This document shows, one piece after another, positions 20,514-31,486 of a DNA stretch of 64,000 nt. The stretch comes from Aricia agestis (lineage: Eukaryota; Arthropoda; Insecta; Lepidoptera; Lycaenidae). Position 1 is the first letter of the stretch. Each line of letters opens with the position of its first letter. Below the pieces are notes generated by a model. The model ran no database searches. It saw only the letters and a list, made by a program, of their open reading frames with translations, and was not told where the DNA came from. The DNA is taken from the NCBI RefSeq assembly GCF_905147365.1, contig NC_056425.1, positions 6,703,501 through 6,767,500 of the forward strand, in the 5' to 3' direction. The translations under genes were made by a program, and so were the position numbers.

Positions 20514-22303
20514 TTATACTTTGCCGCTGAGGAAGTCGTTGAAGGACTGGGTGTACTCCCCCTTGGGGTCCTCCCTCTCCATGAGCTGCTTCCAGACGTC
20601 TGGCAGCTTGGTCTGGAACGCCTGGATGACTATGCGTACCAGTTCCTTCTGCTTAGGCGTGCATTTCCCGCACTTCGTTTTGAGCGCCTCGGGTATTATT
20701 TCTGTAAAAATAATGTTTATGTGACAAATACAATATATATTATAATAATGTTTATTTGACGACCACTCTGGCTCAGTTGGTGGGCGAGTTGCTAGCTCAA
20801 GCCGGGGGTCTCGGGTTCGAATCCCGCCGACGGAACAAAAAGTGTTCAATGTTCCCGGGTCTGGATGTGTATTAAATAAATGTATCATATTATAATAAAA
20901 ATCTTAAATATATGTATAGTATGAAAGTATTAAATATATTATTTCCGTTGTCTGGTACCCGTAACACAAGCCCTTCAGGTACTTAGTACGGGGCTAGACT
21001 GATGTGGTGTGAAGCATCCATAGATGGGTATTTATTTATTTATTATTTATAAAATGACAAATACTAGGGAATGTATCTCTGAAGTAAACACAACATGCAC
21101 ATAACAAAATAAAAGAGTTGTGTCAGCTATACTACTATAGTTCTTGCAATCTACGAGTGCGCGTAGCCTTTATTTGTAGTTGTAATTGTAATATAGACAT
21201 TTTCGTTAGTGTGCGTACCTGACGGAGCAGTCAGTAGCGAGCGAGCCATGTACGCGTGTATATATATGGTCACTCACACAACTAAGGGCGCCGCGCACTC
21301 GTAGATTGCAAGAACTATACTTCATGAATTCTACATTATGAATGTTAGAGCCTAGAGGTACTGTTTAAAATTGCCTTAACAGAATATCCGTTTTCTGGTA
21401 CCTGTAACACAAGTCCTTCAGGTACTTAGCACGGGGCCAGACTGACGTGGTGTGAAGCGTCCATAGATACTGTACGGCGCTAAGCGTTTATAAAATAGTG
21501 AACGTTCAGAAAAAGTAGCCACAGTAATAATTATGACTGATGAGTGGTGTGTATTATATTATGTATAATAATGGTATTTTTGAAGGTAGAGTCTATGCGC
21601 GTCTATTCGCGTTAAGTATGCCGTCGTGGGTCATCAGTACACATTGTAAGACATCGTACAGTTTTTTTTATTTCAAATAAAATGTGAATACAGAATTTCT
21701 GTTAAGGCAATTTTATAACAGTAGGTACCTCTAGGCTCTAACATTCATAAAGTAGAATTCATGAAGTATAGTTCTTGCAACCACGTCAGTCTGGCCCCGT
21801 GCTAAGTACCTGAAGGGCTTGTGTTACAGGTACCAGACAACGGAAATATATTTAAGATTTTTATTATATCATACACATATTATTTAATACGCATCCATGA
21901 CCCAGGAACATTGAAAACTTTCTGTTCCGTCGGCGGGATTCGAATCCGCAACCCCCGGCTTGAGCTGCCACACACTCTTATCCAATATTGAGCCACAGAG
22001 GTAGTCAATTTTATACTCTATTATTTATAATTGCATGTATTGTGAATTGTCTCTTCTTTTGTGAACCTTTTAAAAAGTAGAATTTGTTTAGTTAAATACA
22101 GCACATAAGAACTTACTTTTGAAGTCAGCTCCTTCAGCGGTACACGGGCCTTCGCCGAGGAAGCATTTGCCGTAGGATTTCAACAGGCGAGTATTCTCGG
22201 ATAGTTCGACTGCGTTGAAATTGTCGTACTTGGGGTTGTACGTGTCAGCGGGAATGGCGACCGCCGCCGCCAAAACTGTCGCTAGAACTATGATGAATTT
22301 CAT
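20514..22303 (-). CDS. Chemosensory protein (CSP/OS-D), third paralogue
   Basis: Two exons on the minus strand: 22,303-22,117 (187 nt) and 20,701-20,514 (188 nt), phase-1 junction in a Lys codon; donor AAAA|gtaagt, acceptor tttacag|aaa. Exon lengths equal those of the other two CSPs. Product 124 aa: signal peptide MKFIIVLATVLAAAVA, mature start near IPADTYNP, cysteines C-x6-C-x18-C-x2-C, end SGKV. It shares ADTYNP, ENxRLLKxYGxCF and GPCTAEG with its neighbours but is clearly a different paralogue. AATAAA signals on the minus strand lie 7 and 29 nt past the stop (20,507-20,502 and 20,485-20,480), so its 3' end looks intact, unlike the duplicated CSP. The start was chosen at the Met that opens the signal peptide; an upstream in-frame ATG is less likely. 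Confidence 0.94.
20762..21030 (+). repeat. tRNA-derived SINE in CSP intron
   Basis: tRNA-like head: box A tggctcagttgg and box B gggttcgaatccc, then 'cgacggaacaaaaagtg', a (T)ATA-rich middle, and a tail with 'ggtacccgtaacacaagccc' and 'gtgtgaagcatccatagat'. A standard lepidopteran SINE layout. A partial copy is at 21,389-21,475 and an inverted one at 21,781-21,995. Confidence 0.8.
21134..21317. mobile_element. MITE, agttcttgcaatctacgagt termini
   Basis: About 184 bp with inverted ends agttcttgcaatctacgagt...cgcg and complement (25-bp arms). It lies between SINE pieces in the CSP intron. Confidence 0.7.
21313..21840. repeat. Large imperfect inverted repeat of nested elements
   Basis: The block 'ttgcaagaactatacttcat...gaatgttagagcctagaggta' followed by a SINE tail at 21,311-21,475 is mirrored at 21,724-21,838. 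The arms are about 75-150 bp with a 240-bp centre. It arose by nested insertion of a MITE relative and SINE pieces. Confidence 0.6.
21781..21995 (-). repeat. tRNA-derived SINE, minus strand
   Basis: Inverted copy of the SINE at 20,762; the box B equivalent is in 'gggattcgaatccgc' (21,937-21,951). Its tail end is fused to the MITE-like block at 21,780. Confidence 0.7.
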
Positions 22304-22390
22304 TCTGGAAAAGAGATTAGAAAGAGTGTTAAAAGTGAAGTGTAGTGAGTGTGGCAAAGCGCGCCTACCCGGCAAGTGCGCCATGTAAAG

Positions 22391-22521
22391 AGCGACAAGG
22401 CTTTGTATGAACGTGTGCGGGAGCGCTGCTGGTGAAGGAGAACTGTCAAAAATGACGTTTTTTGTATGATGGCAGCGTTAGGTCCTTTTTTCGCCACGTT
22501 CATTTAAAGCCTTGTCGAGCT
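22391..22521. mobile_element. Short MITE upstream of third CSP
   Basis: Ends cgacaaggcttt...gaacgtg and complement cacgttca...aaagccttgtcg, about 130 bp, some 90 bp upstream of the CSP start codon. Confidence 0.6.
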
Positions 22522-22659
22522 GTAGCTATAATTCCATACTGTTGATTGGAGCACTCAGCAGTATGGAATTAAAACTAGGCCTTTACATCCGTTGTGGATG
22601 ATTTATACAGTATTTTTCAGAGCGAAGTAACCACTCCTCAAATATTGTAGTGCCTGGGA

Positions 22660-22942
22660 CAAGATTTTTAAATGTCCGTATGGTTGCCCAAGCGCATACG
22701 GCATTCTCGCATCATAGTCGGCCTAGTCCAGAGGAAAGAACTAGTCAATACGTCTGGGACCAACTATGTGCGGGTTTTCCTTCCTCCGCCTCACGATGTT
22801 TTTCCTTCACCGTACGAGCGTCCGTATTATGTACTTTTGATCAGAAAATATCTCATAGGTACACGCCTCCACCCGGGTTCGAACCTGCACTCTCTAGGAG
22901 TGCGAACCGAAGGTCTACCCATTAGGCCACGGACGCTCACTA
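22660..22942 (-). repeat. tRNA-derived SINE, copy in second duplicate
   Basis: Same element as at 1-265, here with its 3' part visible. The tRNA-like head with boxes A and B is at 22,864-22,939, minus strand. One or two substitutions separate the copies. Confidence 0.75.
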
Positions 22943-24070
22943 GTAGTGAGTATGGAATTATAACTATAATTATGGCGCATTTGCCGAGTAGTTGCACTGT
23001 AATATTATACAGTACAATATAACAGTTATATAACTTATTTGCTTATTGTCTTTCTTATGGTTTTTCTACGGATAGCACACAAATTAAGGACGGGTAAAAA
23101 AATGCTAGTACATGATGCTTCGGTACTGAAAATAAAACCGCTTTTTTTTGCTTCAATGAAAATATTATCGTACAAACTTATACTTTATTATATCATACAA
23201 ATTAAATAAATAAAGCTCGTAAGTAGGTTAGTAGATCAACACTTTGCTTAATATCCTTATCCTCACTTATTAAAAAACTGATTTAATCAATGAGAAGTAG
23301 GTAAATATGTTTTTTATTTGAAATCATGTTTTTTTCTGTTTGTCAACAAATTCGCCAAGGACAATATTAAAATTTACATATAACTATTAATTGAATTGTA
23401 GATCCTTATTGACTTAATATTATTGTGTCGGACCTACGTCGGACTCTATTTTTGCCAAAAATTAAAGAATAAGTAATAATTTTATCTATAGATACTATTA
23501 CAAAGAGGTTAAGTTTGTGAGTTTAAGTGATCATGTTGAGATTAATCTCATCTACTACACTGATTTAAAAATGTATTTCACCAGTAGAAAGCCTTTTCAG
23601 TGGATGATTATATTTTAAAGTTTAAGGCATTAAAAATTTAGGAGACTTTACTAAATACAATCCATTATTAGTTTGTTTTTCATTATAGTGTTGTTCATTA
23701 TAGTACTTGTTGATTATTATAATGTATTAAAACAGGATGTCTTATAAAAAAAATATGTTTGCTCTAGCTACTTCTTATGAATAATAATTGTTTACTAATC
23801 AAACTAAATGCTTGTGTAAATACATTTGATATGTTCACAAGCATTAAGACCGGCCAAGAACGAGTCAGGTCGCTTAGACAATTACAGGGTTCAGAAGTCA
23901 ACGAATTAAGACTTTATTGTAAACTAGCTGTCCCGGTGAACTTCGTGTCACTTTAAAATGTTCCCTGGACTTCTACGAATATTTTAAGACTAAAAGTAGC
24001 CCAATCCGTTCAACCGTTTTAGAGTTTTAGCGTTACTAACACCATTGAAATTCCATTTTTATATCCATAC

Positions 24071-24280
24071 TGATATTATAAATGCGAAAGTCTGTCTGTC
24101 TGTCTGTCTGTCTGTTACCTCTTCACGCTCGAACCGCTGAACCGATTTTGCTGAAATTTTTCATGGAGATACTTTAAGTCCCGAGAAAGGACATAGGATA
24201 GTTTTTATCCCGGAAAAATGTACGGTTCCCGCGCGATAAACGAATTTTGGCGCACCGGAGTTGCGGGTGTCATCTAGTAA
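24071..24280 (+). repeat. Lep1/Helitron-like short repeat, copy 2
   Basis: Duplicate of the repeat at 1,386-1,597, with a slightly longer (TCTG)n run. Confidence 0.55.
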
Positions 24281-24443
24281 TATATAGAATGGTAACTAGA
24301 AATAATCCGGAAGAACTCCCTTATCTTTACTCTAAAGATAACGGAGAGAAGTACAAACATATTAAAATGCAGAGGAAGATCTAACGTTGTTCAAATATTT
24401 CTAGGAAGCGAACTAACGAATCCTAAAATATAATATAAATATA

Positions 24444-24704
24444 CAAGGTGTAACAAAAATAAGTGATAATACTTTGGGGTGTGTACGTGTTCCTTGTAGA
24501 GAGTTCACTGTGAAAATAGCAGCGCTGAAAGACCAACATTTTTTTTCACTTTTGTATGGGGAAACTCGAGACGCTCGGGCCCTTGCCCATATAAAAGGTG
24601 AAAAAAAAAAATTCGTCTTTCAGCGCTGCTACTCTCACAGTGAACTCTGTACAAGTAACACGTACACACCCTAAAATATTATCACTTATTTTTGTTACAC
24701 ACTG
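24444..24704. mobile_element. Tc1/mariner-type MITE present only in second duplicate
   Basis: 261 bp flanked by TA. Ends caaggtgtaacaaaaataag and complement. At the matching place in copy 1 (about 1,760) the sequence reads straight through ataaatatatattcggg, so this is a filled versus empty site. Confidence 0.88.
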
Positions 24705-24851
24705 TATATTCGGGTATTGAAAAAATAAAGATTATTTAAAGACAAGATGGCGACCGCAACTCCGTTGCGTCAAAACTCATTAATCACGCAGGAACCTTAC
24801 ATTTTTCCGCGATGAAAACTATCCTGTGTCCTTGCACGGGGCTTAGAGTAT

Positions 24852-25005
24852 CAGCCCCCCTAGACAAGTGGCAAAACGCTAACGCTACAAAATGTATGGA
24901 TTTGACATTAGTATTCGCTAGCGAAGCAATGACTTATGTCAAATCGCATACATTTTGTAGCGTTAGCGCTAGCGTTAACGCTTTGCCACTTGTCTAGGGG
25001 GGCTG
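24852..25005. mobile_element. Palindromic MITE, cagcccccctag termini (second duplicate)
   Basis: Same insertion as 1,906-2,077, but the left arm is 18 bp shorter because it holds fewer GCTAAC-type hexamers. Confidence 0.8.
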
Positions 25006-25790
25006 CATGTCAAATTTCATCAAAATCGATTCAGCGGTTAAGGCGCAAGGAAGTATCAGACCGACAGACAGATATAATCTAATATATAAAATTCTCGTGT
25101 CACGGTGTGCGTAATTGAACTCTTCTGCAACGGCTCGACCGATTTTCGTGAATCTTAGCGAGCATATCGGCTTGGGTTGAGAATCGGACATCTACTTTTT
25201 ATATTAATAAGTGCATTTGTTAAATAAATAATAGTAAATTATTACAATTCGAGACTGACGGCGACCATTGTTTGTGCGACGGGATACGATGGACGTTGCC
25301 ATGGATACTTATTTAGTCACTGCAATAAAATAATATGGGCAAAATACTTTATATTATATGGCAAAACAACGTTTGCCGGAACAGCCAGCATTAGTATAGT
25401 ATGAATTACCCTTTATTCACTAAACACACAACATTTAATTCCAATTCTACAACTTCTAAGTCTGGAAAACTACTAAAGTATTTTTCGCACGTAACTATAA
25501 AGACGAATTTGGGTCTAACTTACTTGTTTCCTGTTCCTAAGGCACACTGTGACTGTCCTCATTCGCTATTCGGCAGGTTTATATACATTTTGAGGAGGAA
25601 CAAACACGTCTATATAAATTGATGTGTCAACTTGACTACTGATTGTAAACAACGGTGACAAACGTGTTAAATGTATACAAATGGTATTAAAATATGTATG
25701 TCTGTATCACACGCTATAATAATTTGTTGAAAGTGTAAGTTAAAAAGCGTTGACGAACATGTAAAATTAATCTTTTTATATATAAAAAAG

Positions 25791-26409
25791 CGGCCAAGTG
25801 CGAGTTGGACTCGCTCATGAAGGGTTCCGCAGCAGCAATAAGGTTTATTTCTATGAATTTAAAAAGTTTTTGATTTATTTTTACCTTTCAGTTGATTTAA
25901 TTAAAGTTAAATTAAGGTTTACCATTTATGACGTATAAAAAAACTACTTGCTAGATCTCGTTCAAACCAATTTTCGTTGGTAATTTTTATAGTAATATAC
26001 ATCATATATATTTTTTTTAATTATTATGCCCCTACGTTAGAAATTAGAGGGGGGTGGGGGACACATTTTACCACTTCGTAAGAGTCTCTCTCGCAAACTA
26101 TTCAGGTTAGAAAAAAATGATATAAGAAACCTCAACATGATTTTTGAAGACATAGCCATAGATACCCCACAGGTTAGATGAAAAAAATTTTTTTTGTTTC
26201 AGTTGTGCCTATCTTATACTAACCTATACCTTTTCCATTTTTATATCAAAATCTTAATGCGGTTTACAGACTACATCTACTTACTAAGTTTCAATAGTAT
26301 AGCTCTTATAGTTTCGGAGAAAAGTAACTGTGACATACGGACGGACAGACAGACAGACATGACGAATCTATAAGGGTTCCGTTTTTTGCCATTTGGCTAC
26401 GGAACCCTA
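25791..26409 (+). repeat. 'ggccaagtgcgag' dispersed repeat, copy 2
   Basis: Duplicate of 2,871-3,490. The stretch near 26,210-26,231 has been replaced relative to copy 1, which reads ggggacccctaaaa there. Confidence 0.7.
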
Positions 26410-26665
26410 AAAATGGATTTTCCAATGTGTTAGTCGCGCTAAAACTTGAAAACGGCTCAACGGATTGGGCTGATTTTAGTCTTAAAATATTCGTAGAAGT
26501 CCAGGGAAGGTTTTAAAGTGACATGAAGTTCATCAGGACAGCTAATTACTAATAATAAATTGGTATTACATACTTTGGAAGCTGATGTGATGTGTATAAT
26601 AAATATTGAAATAAGAAATTAATAACGATGACAGGAACGTTCATATACTGAAGATAATTGCTGTA

Positions 26666-26925
26666 TTTTTATTATAATTTTGTAGCTTTCAAATTATGAG
26701 TTACCGAGCTTTTGCCCGCGGCTTCGCTCGCGTTAAGAAGTATTATTATATACAAACTTTCATCCCCTATTTGAACCCCTTGGGGTTGGAATTTATCAAA
26801 ATCCTTTCTTAGCGGATGCCTACGTCATAACATCTACTGCATGCTAAATTTCACCCCATCCGTCCAGTGGTTTGGGCTGTGCGTTGATAGATCACTATGA
26901 GTTTTATATATATATATATATATAG
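26666..26925. repeat. Repeat body replaced by (TA)n in the other duplicate
   Basis: Holds 'ttgcccgcggcttcgctcgcg' and 'tcatcccctatttgaaccccttgg', a repeat also present at 12,361-12,570, ending in a short TA run. Copy 1 has only the 230-bp (TA)n here, so it either lost the body or slipped. Confidence 0.6.
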
Positions 26926-27173
26926 ATTAAGCTCTAAAAACGGTAAATTACAGCATCTCCGTAGGGGGAGCATCTTAAAACGCTGAAACAGGTCGAGTTA
27001 TGCACATACTTTGAGTCCCATGTTTTCATATGGGGATGTAGGCTTTTTTCTAAATAAATGTACGGTTTCCATGTATCGATGCTACACTTGCATCGATGCA
27101 ACGAAATCGCAAGAAACCTTTAATAGTAACATGTTTGCTGGTCTGTCTGTCTAATATATTTACGCCTAAAGTA

Positions 27174-27324
27174 TAGTTTTCACAGAGCCAGTACTGGCAG
27201 CCAGTATTGGCTTGGTATATGCCAGTGTGAACAGTTTTTCAAGCCAGGCCAAAATGTTCACGCGCGATATATGCCAAGCCAATACTGGCAGCCAGTAGGT
27301 ACTGGCTTTGTGAAAACTATACTT
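27174..27324. mobile_element. MITE, agtatagttttcacag termini (copy 2)
   Basis: Same insertion as 4,210-4,382, about 20 bp shorter inside; taa flanks kept. Confidence 0.65.
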
Positions 27325-28748
27325 AAACCACAAAAAATATTTGGTTGAAAGACCTTAAGTTTTAAAGATGATTTATGAATAGTTTTGATAGGGTTTTTAT
27401 TTCTGCTTGGTCTACTCAGGACCGGATTTATATTATTATGAGTATAGGCAATTTGTACGAACACTGCCATCATCCTAGGACCTATACTGCCTATATATCC
27501 AGAGCTGCTTGAACTAAGTTACGGGCAATGTTTAGTACGTAATAAAACATCCTAGAATGCGCTTCAAATTGGCATTGCTACAATATGGCTTATTGAAATA
27601 TGCATACAGTACGATAGATGTAAATAACACCGACCAGATAATTATATCTAGGTAGCGACAAATACGTCATAAAGAATATTTGATTTTACGTTTTGCATTT
27701 TGCATTAAGGCGTCATAAGTCGAAACTTCATTGGCATAGGATTGTCGAGAGAAGGACGTTGACTGTATTTTAGCCCGACGAATATAAAAGTAAGTTATCT
27801 ATATCAATAAAAAATATTTTCCAATTGTATTAGTCTTGCTAAATCTTGGGAACGGCTAAACTGATTTGGATAATTTTAGACTTCGTGGAGGAAAAGTAAT
27901 ACAAAGTTCACGGGCTCATCTTGTTTGTAATAAAATATAGCATCCCTCTTAATATTTAATAAAATATTGGGAGGGATGCTTTATTTGTATATTGTACCTA
28001 ATAATGTACTGAAGTGTAAATAAAATATAATTTCAGAATCAAATATTGTTTTAGTTATTTAAAAAATAAATCAGAAAATTGCTTAAAATTGTTTAAGTCT
28101 GTTCTTAAAAGTTCTGTACCACATTTATTTTTATATTTAGACAGACATAAAGTTAGAAGAAAATAAAGAATATTTATTATACTATGTGATTTTTATTATT
28201 AATTAACATAATTCTACTAAAGAATCTGGGAAAAATATTATAATTTTTCCCAGATTCTTTAGTAGAGTAGATAGTAGATAAAAACTGAGCTGTCAAACTC
28301 TGGCAGTCATGCGTCCTTAATCCGTGTAACCGGGTGGACCCCAGGTATTGCAAAAATTTTGACAGGTTGCTTACTAAGGTATAAAAAGGCCATTCACGGC
28401 AGGACTGCCGTGAATGGGCCCTTTTAGACATATTGTGTGGATGTGTGTGTATGTGCTGTACGTCAAGTTTACTTAGAAACAGTTGCACGCAACAATTCAA
28501 CGAACTTACAGTCACAGATAGTTAATCTGTCTTTTTGTCTAATCAGCCAATATTTCTATTCTTTCGTTACTTTGTCCATACTGCTCGTGAGGCTTTTTCT
28601 ACAAGAAGTCGCAGGAAATATCTAGCGTAACTTTAAATTCTTTTGAATTATTTATATGGAATGCATCAAGTTTTCCTTATGAGAATCTTGGTTTTTATAC
28701 AGTAAATAATAAAATAATAATAATTATAAAAAAGGCAGGCTATTGCTA

Positions 28749-29198
28749 AGTACTCACATACGGTTTTGCTCGATAGTTTTACTCAATGATATTCTATGTT
28801 ACTAACGTAACTAGATTGGAAGTTTACGGTAGCAACGCGTTGCCGCTTCGAAGATGCCTGCAGGCATATCTCACATACATAATGACATAACGAATATATG
28901 ACTTGACATTGTCTTTTGAACAAAAAAGTGGTTATGTATTTCTGAGAATCTTTTGTAAGACATTGCTACTCTAGTATTTTAGAAACTCATTGGTTTTACT
29001 CCAAATCGAGTAATAATTACTGCCTGGACCGCAAAACTGACAGCTCGAAGCCTCGCATCGAGCCGGTCGATGGAATTAAATATTATATCGAATTAGAATA
29101 AAACTATCGAGCAATGCTGAATGTGTGGACGAAATCTCGAGCCGCAGGTTTTGCTCGACGTGTTATTGATCGATCGAGCAAAACCGTATGTGAGTACT
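28749..29198. mobile_element. MITE, agtactcacatacggttttg termini, copy 2
   Basis: Duplicate of 5,807-6,256; no difference noticed by eye. Confidence 0.7.
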
Positions 29199-29514
29199 TT
29201 TTTTTATGAAATAAGGAGGCAAACGAGCATACGGGTCACTTGATGGAAAGCAACTTCCGTCGACCATGGACACTCGCAGCATCAGAAGAGCTGCAGGTGC
29301 GTTGCCGGCCTTTTAAGAGGCAATAGGGTAATGGTGAGGGTAGGGAAGGGAATAGGGGAGGGTAGGGAAGGGAAAAGGGTAGGGGATCGGGCCTCCGGTA
29401 AACTCACTCACTCGGCGAAACACAGTGCAAGCGCTGTTTCACGCCGGTTTTCTGTGAGCCCGTGGTATTTCTCCGGTCGAGCCGGCCCATTCATGCCGAA
29501 GCATGGCTCTCCCC
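29198..29514 (+). repeat. 'gaaataagggggcaaacgag' dispersed repeat, copy 2
   Basis: Duplicate of 6,256-6,572. Confidence 0.8.
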
Positions 29515-29802
29515 CTACTTAGCATAATACCTGATCGAAAAGTGTAGGTCAGGCCTGTGAGTCGATTAATTATTAGTACCTGGATGACCGAGCTTTGCTC
29601 GGTATAGCAAACACTCATTGACTTCGTGTTACTTAATAACGCCATCTGCTGGTCGTTAAAACAATTAGTTGCTCACATAATAGTATTATTATTCGCCAAT
29701 AGATGTCAGGAAGAGTCATATTTTTCAGTTTATCGATTTTCGCCCCGAAACCCCCTATATACTAAATTTCATGAAAATCGTTGCAGCCGATTCCGAGATT
29801 CC

Positions 29803-29805
<3 letters not shown>

Positions 29806-29892
<87 letters not shown>
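29806..29892. repeat. (TA)n tract, 5' edge of second LTR element
   Basis: Longer than the matching tract in copy 1 by about 20 bp. Confidence 0.9.
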
Positions 29893-29895
<3 letters not shown>

Positions 29896-30320
29896 AGGTT
29901 TGTACACTATATTGTGTACCTAACCTAATGTTCAATTATGTGTATCTGGCCTTATAAGCATGACATTTCACGTTGGTCGAAAAATGACAATGACAGGACG
30001 CTGAAGAACGGAGCCTGCTCGTGAAGTCATAATATATTTTATGTCCATTCTCTAAAAATATTGTATAATCATAGTGATTACGTGCATTAATAAATAAAAT
30101 TAATAAATATTGTAACGCACACAAGGATACATTCTAGAGGAAGTAACAAACACTTGATTGTCGATTTTTCTTTTATAGGTTAGTCAATGCACATGTTGAG
30201 TATTATTTTACTGTATGTTTTACTTTTTTGTTATAGGTTATAACATTAAATATTTCTTTTATAGATAAATCAAAAACTGGCTTTATTACTTCCGAGTCCT
30301 ACATCATCTAACATATTACA
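29892..30320 (+). repeat. 5' LTR (copy 2)
   Basis: TG...CA, 429 bp, same as copy 1. Confidence 0.93.
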
Positions 30321-30364
30321 AATCGACAATTGTCAGAGTTTGATCGTTGAATAGTAGTCAGTAG

Positions 30365-31486
30365 ATGATGGCAAGATTTCAATTTGAAGTTGAGCTGGCA
30401 GCAGATGAAGATCCGAAGAATAACATCATAGTTATAAGATCAATAACAAAAGAGGATGGAACAACATATCTCATGCCGACATGCTTCCAAGCAGCAAAAC
30501 ACCATAGTCAATTGGTAAAGTTACCAGAATTTTTGAGAATAAAAAAAACATTACAGAAAAGAGGTCACAATAGAAGGGTCTGGATATCTATGCCAAGTGA
30601 TATTTTAGCTCTTTATGTAGATGATGCCGGAAATATGGTATTTAATGATTATTTATTACAAGAAATGACGCAAGTTACGAGCCAATCTATTACAGATGGA
30701 AAATTAATGGAAATTTTAGAGAAATTAAATGGTAATTCCTATGTGAACAAAGAACATCACAGCAATTTAAGCAAATTAAATGAAAAATTTGTTTTAAAGA
30801 AGTTTGATAACAAGATAGCTAATGCCAAACAGTGGCTGCAAAGTTTTGAAAGTGAATGTACAAGATATGATTTAAATGGTGATACAGAGAAAATCAGTGC
30901 TTTAAAATTATTTCTGAATGACTCAGAATGTGACTGGTATGAGTCTATGTTAATTAAACACAGCTTGAACTCATCATGGAAAATATGGCAAGTGAGTTTT
31001 TTAAATACATTTGCAGATAAAAATTGGTCTTCTGTAATGTATGCGCTGAACTTCAAACACTTGAATGGTCCTCTGCTAGAATATGCATTGAAAAAGCAAA
31101 GATTGTTACTAGAGTATAATAGTGATATAGATACCAGAACTCTCACTGACCTCATAGTTGCCGGATTGCCGACTTATATTACATGTAAACTAGATAGACA
31201 AGAGGTGACAGACCCAACTCTTCTGTTTAGTGCCCTGCGGAAGTATGAAAATCAGAATAAAAATATCCAAAAACACTTTACTGAGAGGAAAGGCGTGACT
31301 AAATTAGAAGTGGAATATAAAAAGAAAACACAGTGTCAAATCTGTTACAAGATGGGTAAAAAAAACAGATTTCATTCTGAAGATTTGTGCTGGTTTAAGA
31401 ACGAAAATAAGAATATCAATGATAGTGTAAAACATTCCAAAAACTTTATGTTGGAGGTTGAGCAGTATCAAGATACAAAAAACTAG
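30365..31486 (+). CDS. gag: Retrotransposon Gag (373 aa), copy 2
   Basis: Same protein as at 7,403-8,524 with no residue differences. It carries the capsid-like middle and the C-x2-C-x9-H-x4-C knuckle at residues 324-342. The slip heptamer is at 31,477-31,483, again directly before the TAG. Two unbroken identical copies mean neither has been disabled since the duplication. Confidence 0.93.
   Translation: MMARFQFEVELAADEDPKNNIIVIRSITKEDGTTYLMPTCFQAAKHHSQLVKLPEFLRIKKTLQKRGHNRRVWISMPSDILALYVDDAGNMVFNDYLLQEMTQVTSQSITDGKLMEILEKLNGNSYVNKEHHSNLSKLNEKFVLKKFDNKIANAKQWLQSFESECTRYDLNGDTEKISALKLFLNDSECDWYESMLIKHSLNSSWKIWQVSFLNTFADKNWSSVMYALNFKHLNGPLLEYALKKQRLLLEYNSDIDTRTLTDLIVAGLPTYITCKLDRQEVTDPTLLFSALRKYENQNKNIQKHFTERKGVTKLEVEYKKKTQCQICYKMGKKNRFHSEDLCWFKNENKNINDSVKHSKNFMLEVEQYQDTKN
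31477..31483 (+). promoter_or_regulatory. -1 frameshift heptamer A AAA AAC (copy 2)
   Basis: Same arrangement as at 8,515-8,521: ACA AAA AAC TAG in the gag frame. Confidence 0.8.

Noticed and set aside
20762..20836. tRNA gene in the CSP intron
   Set aside because: tRNA-like head followed by a typical SINE body and tail, with partial copies nearby.
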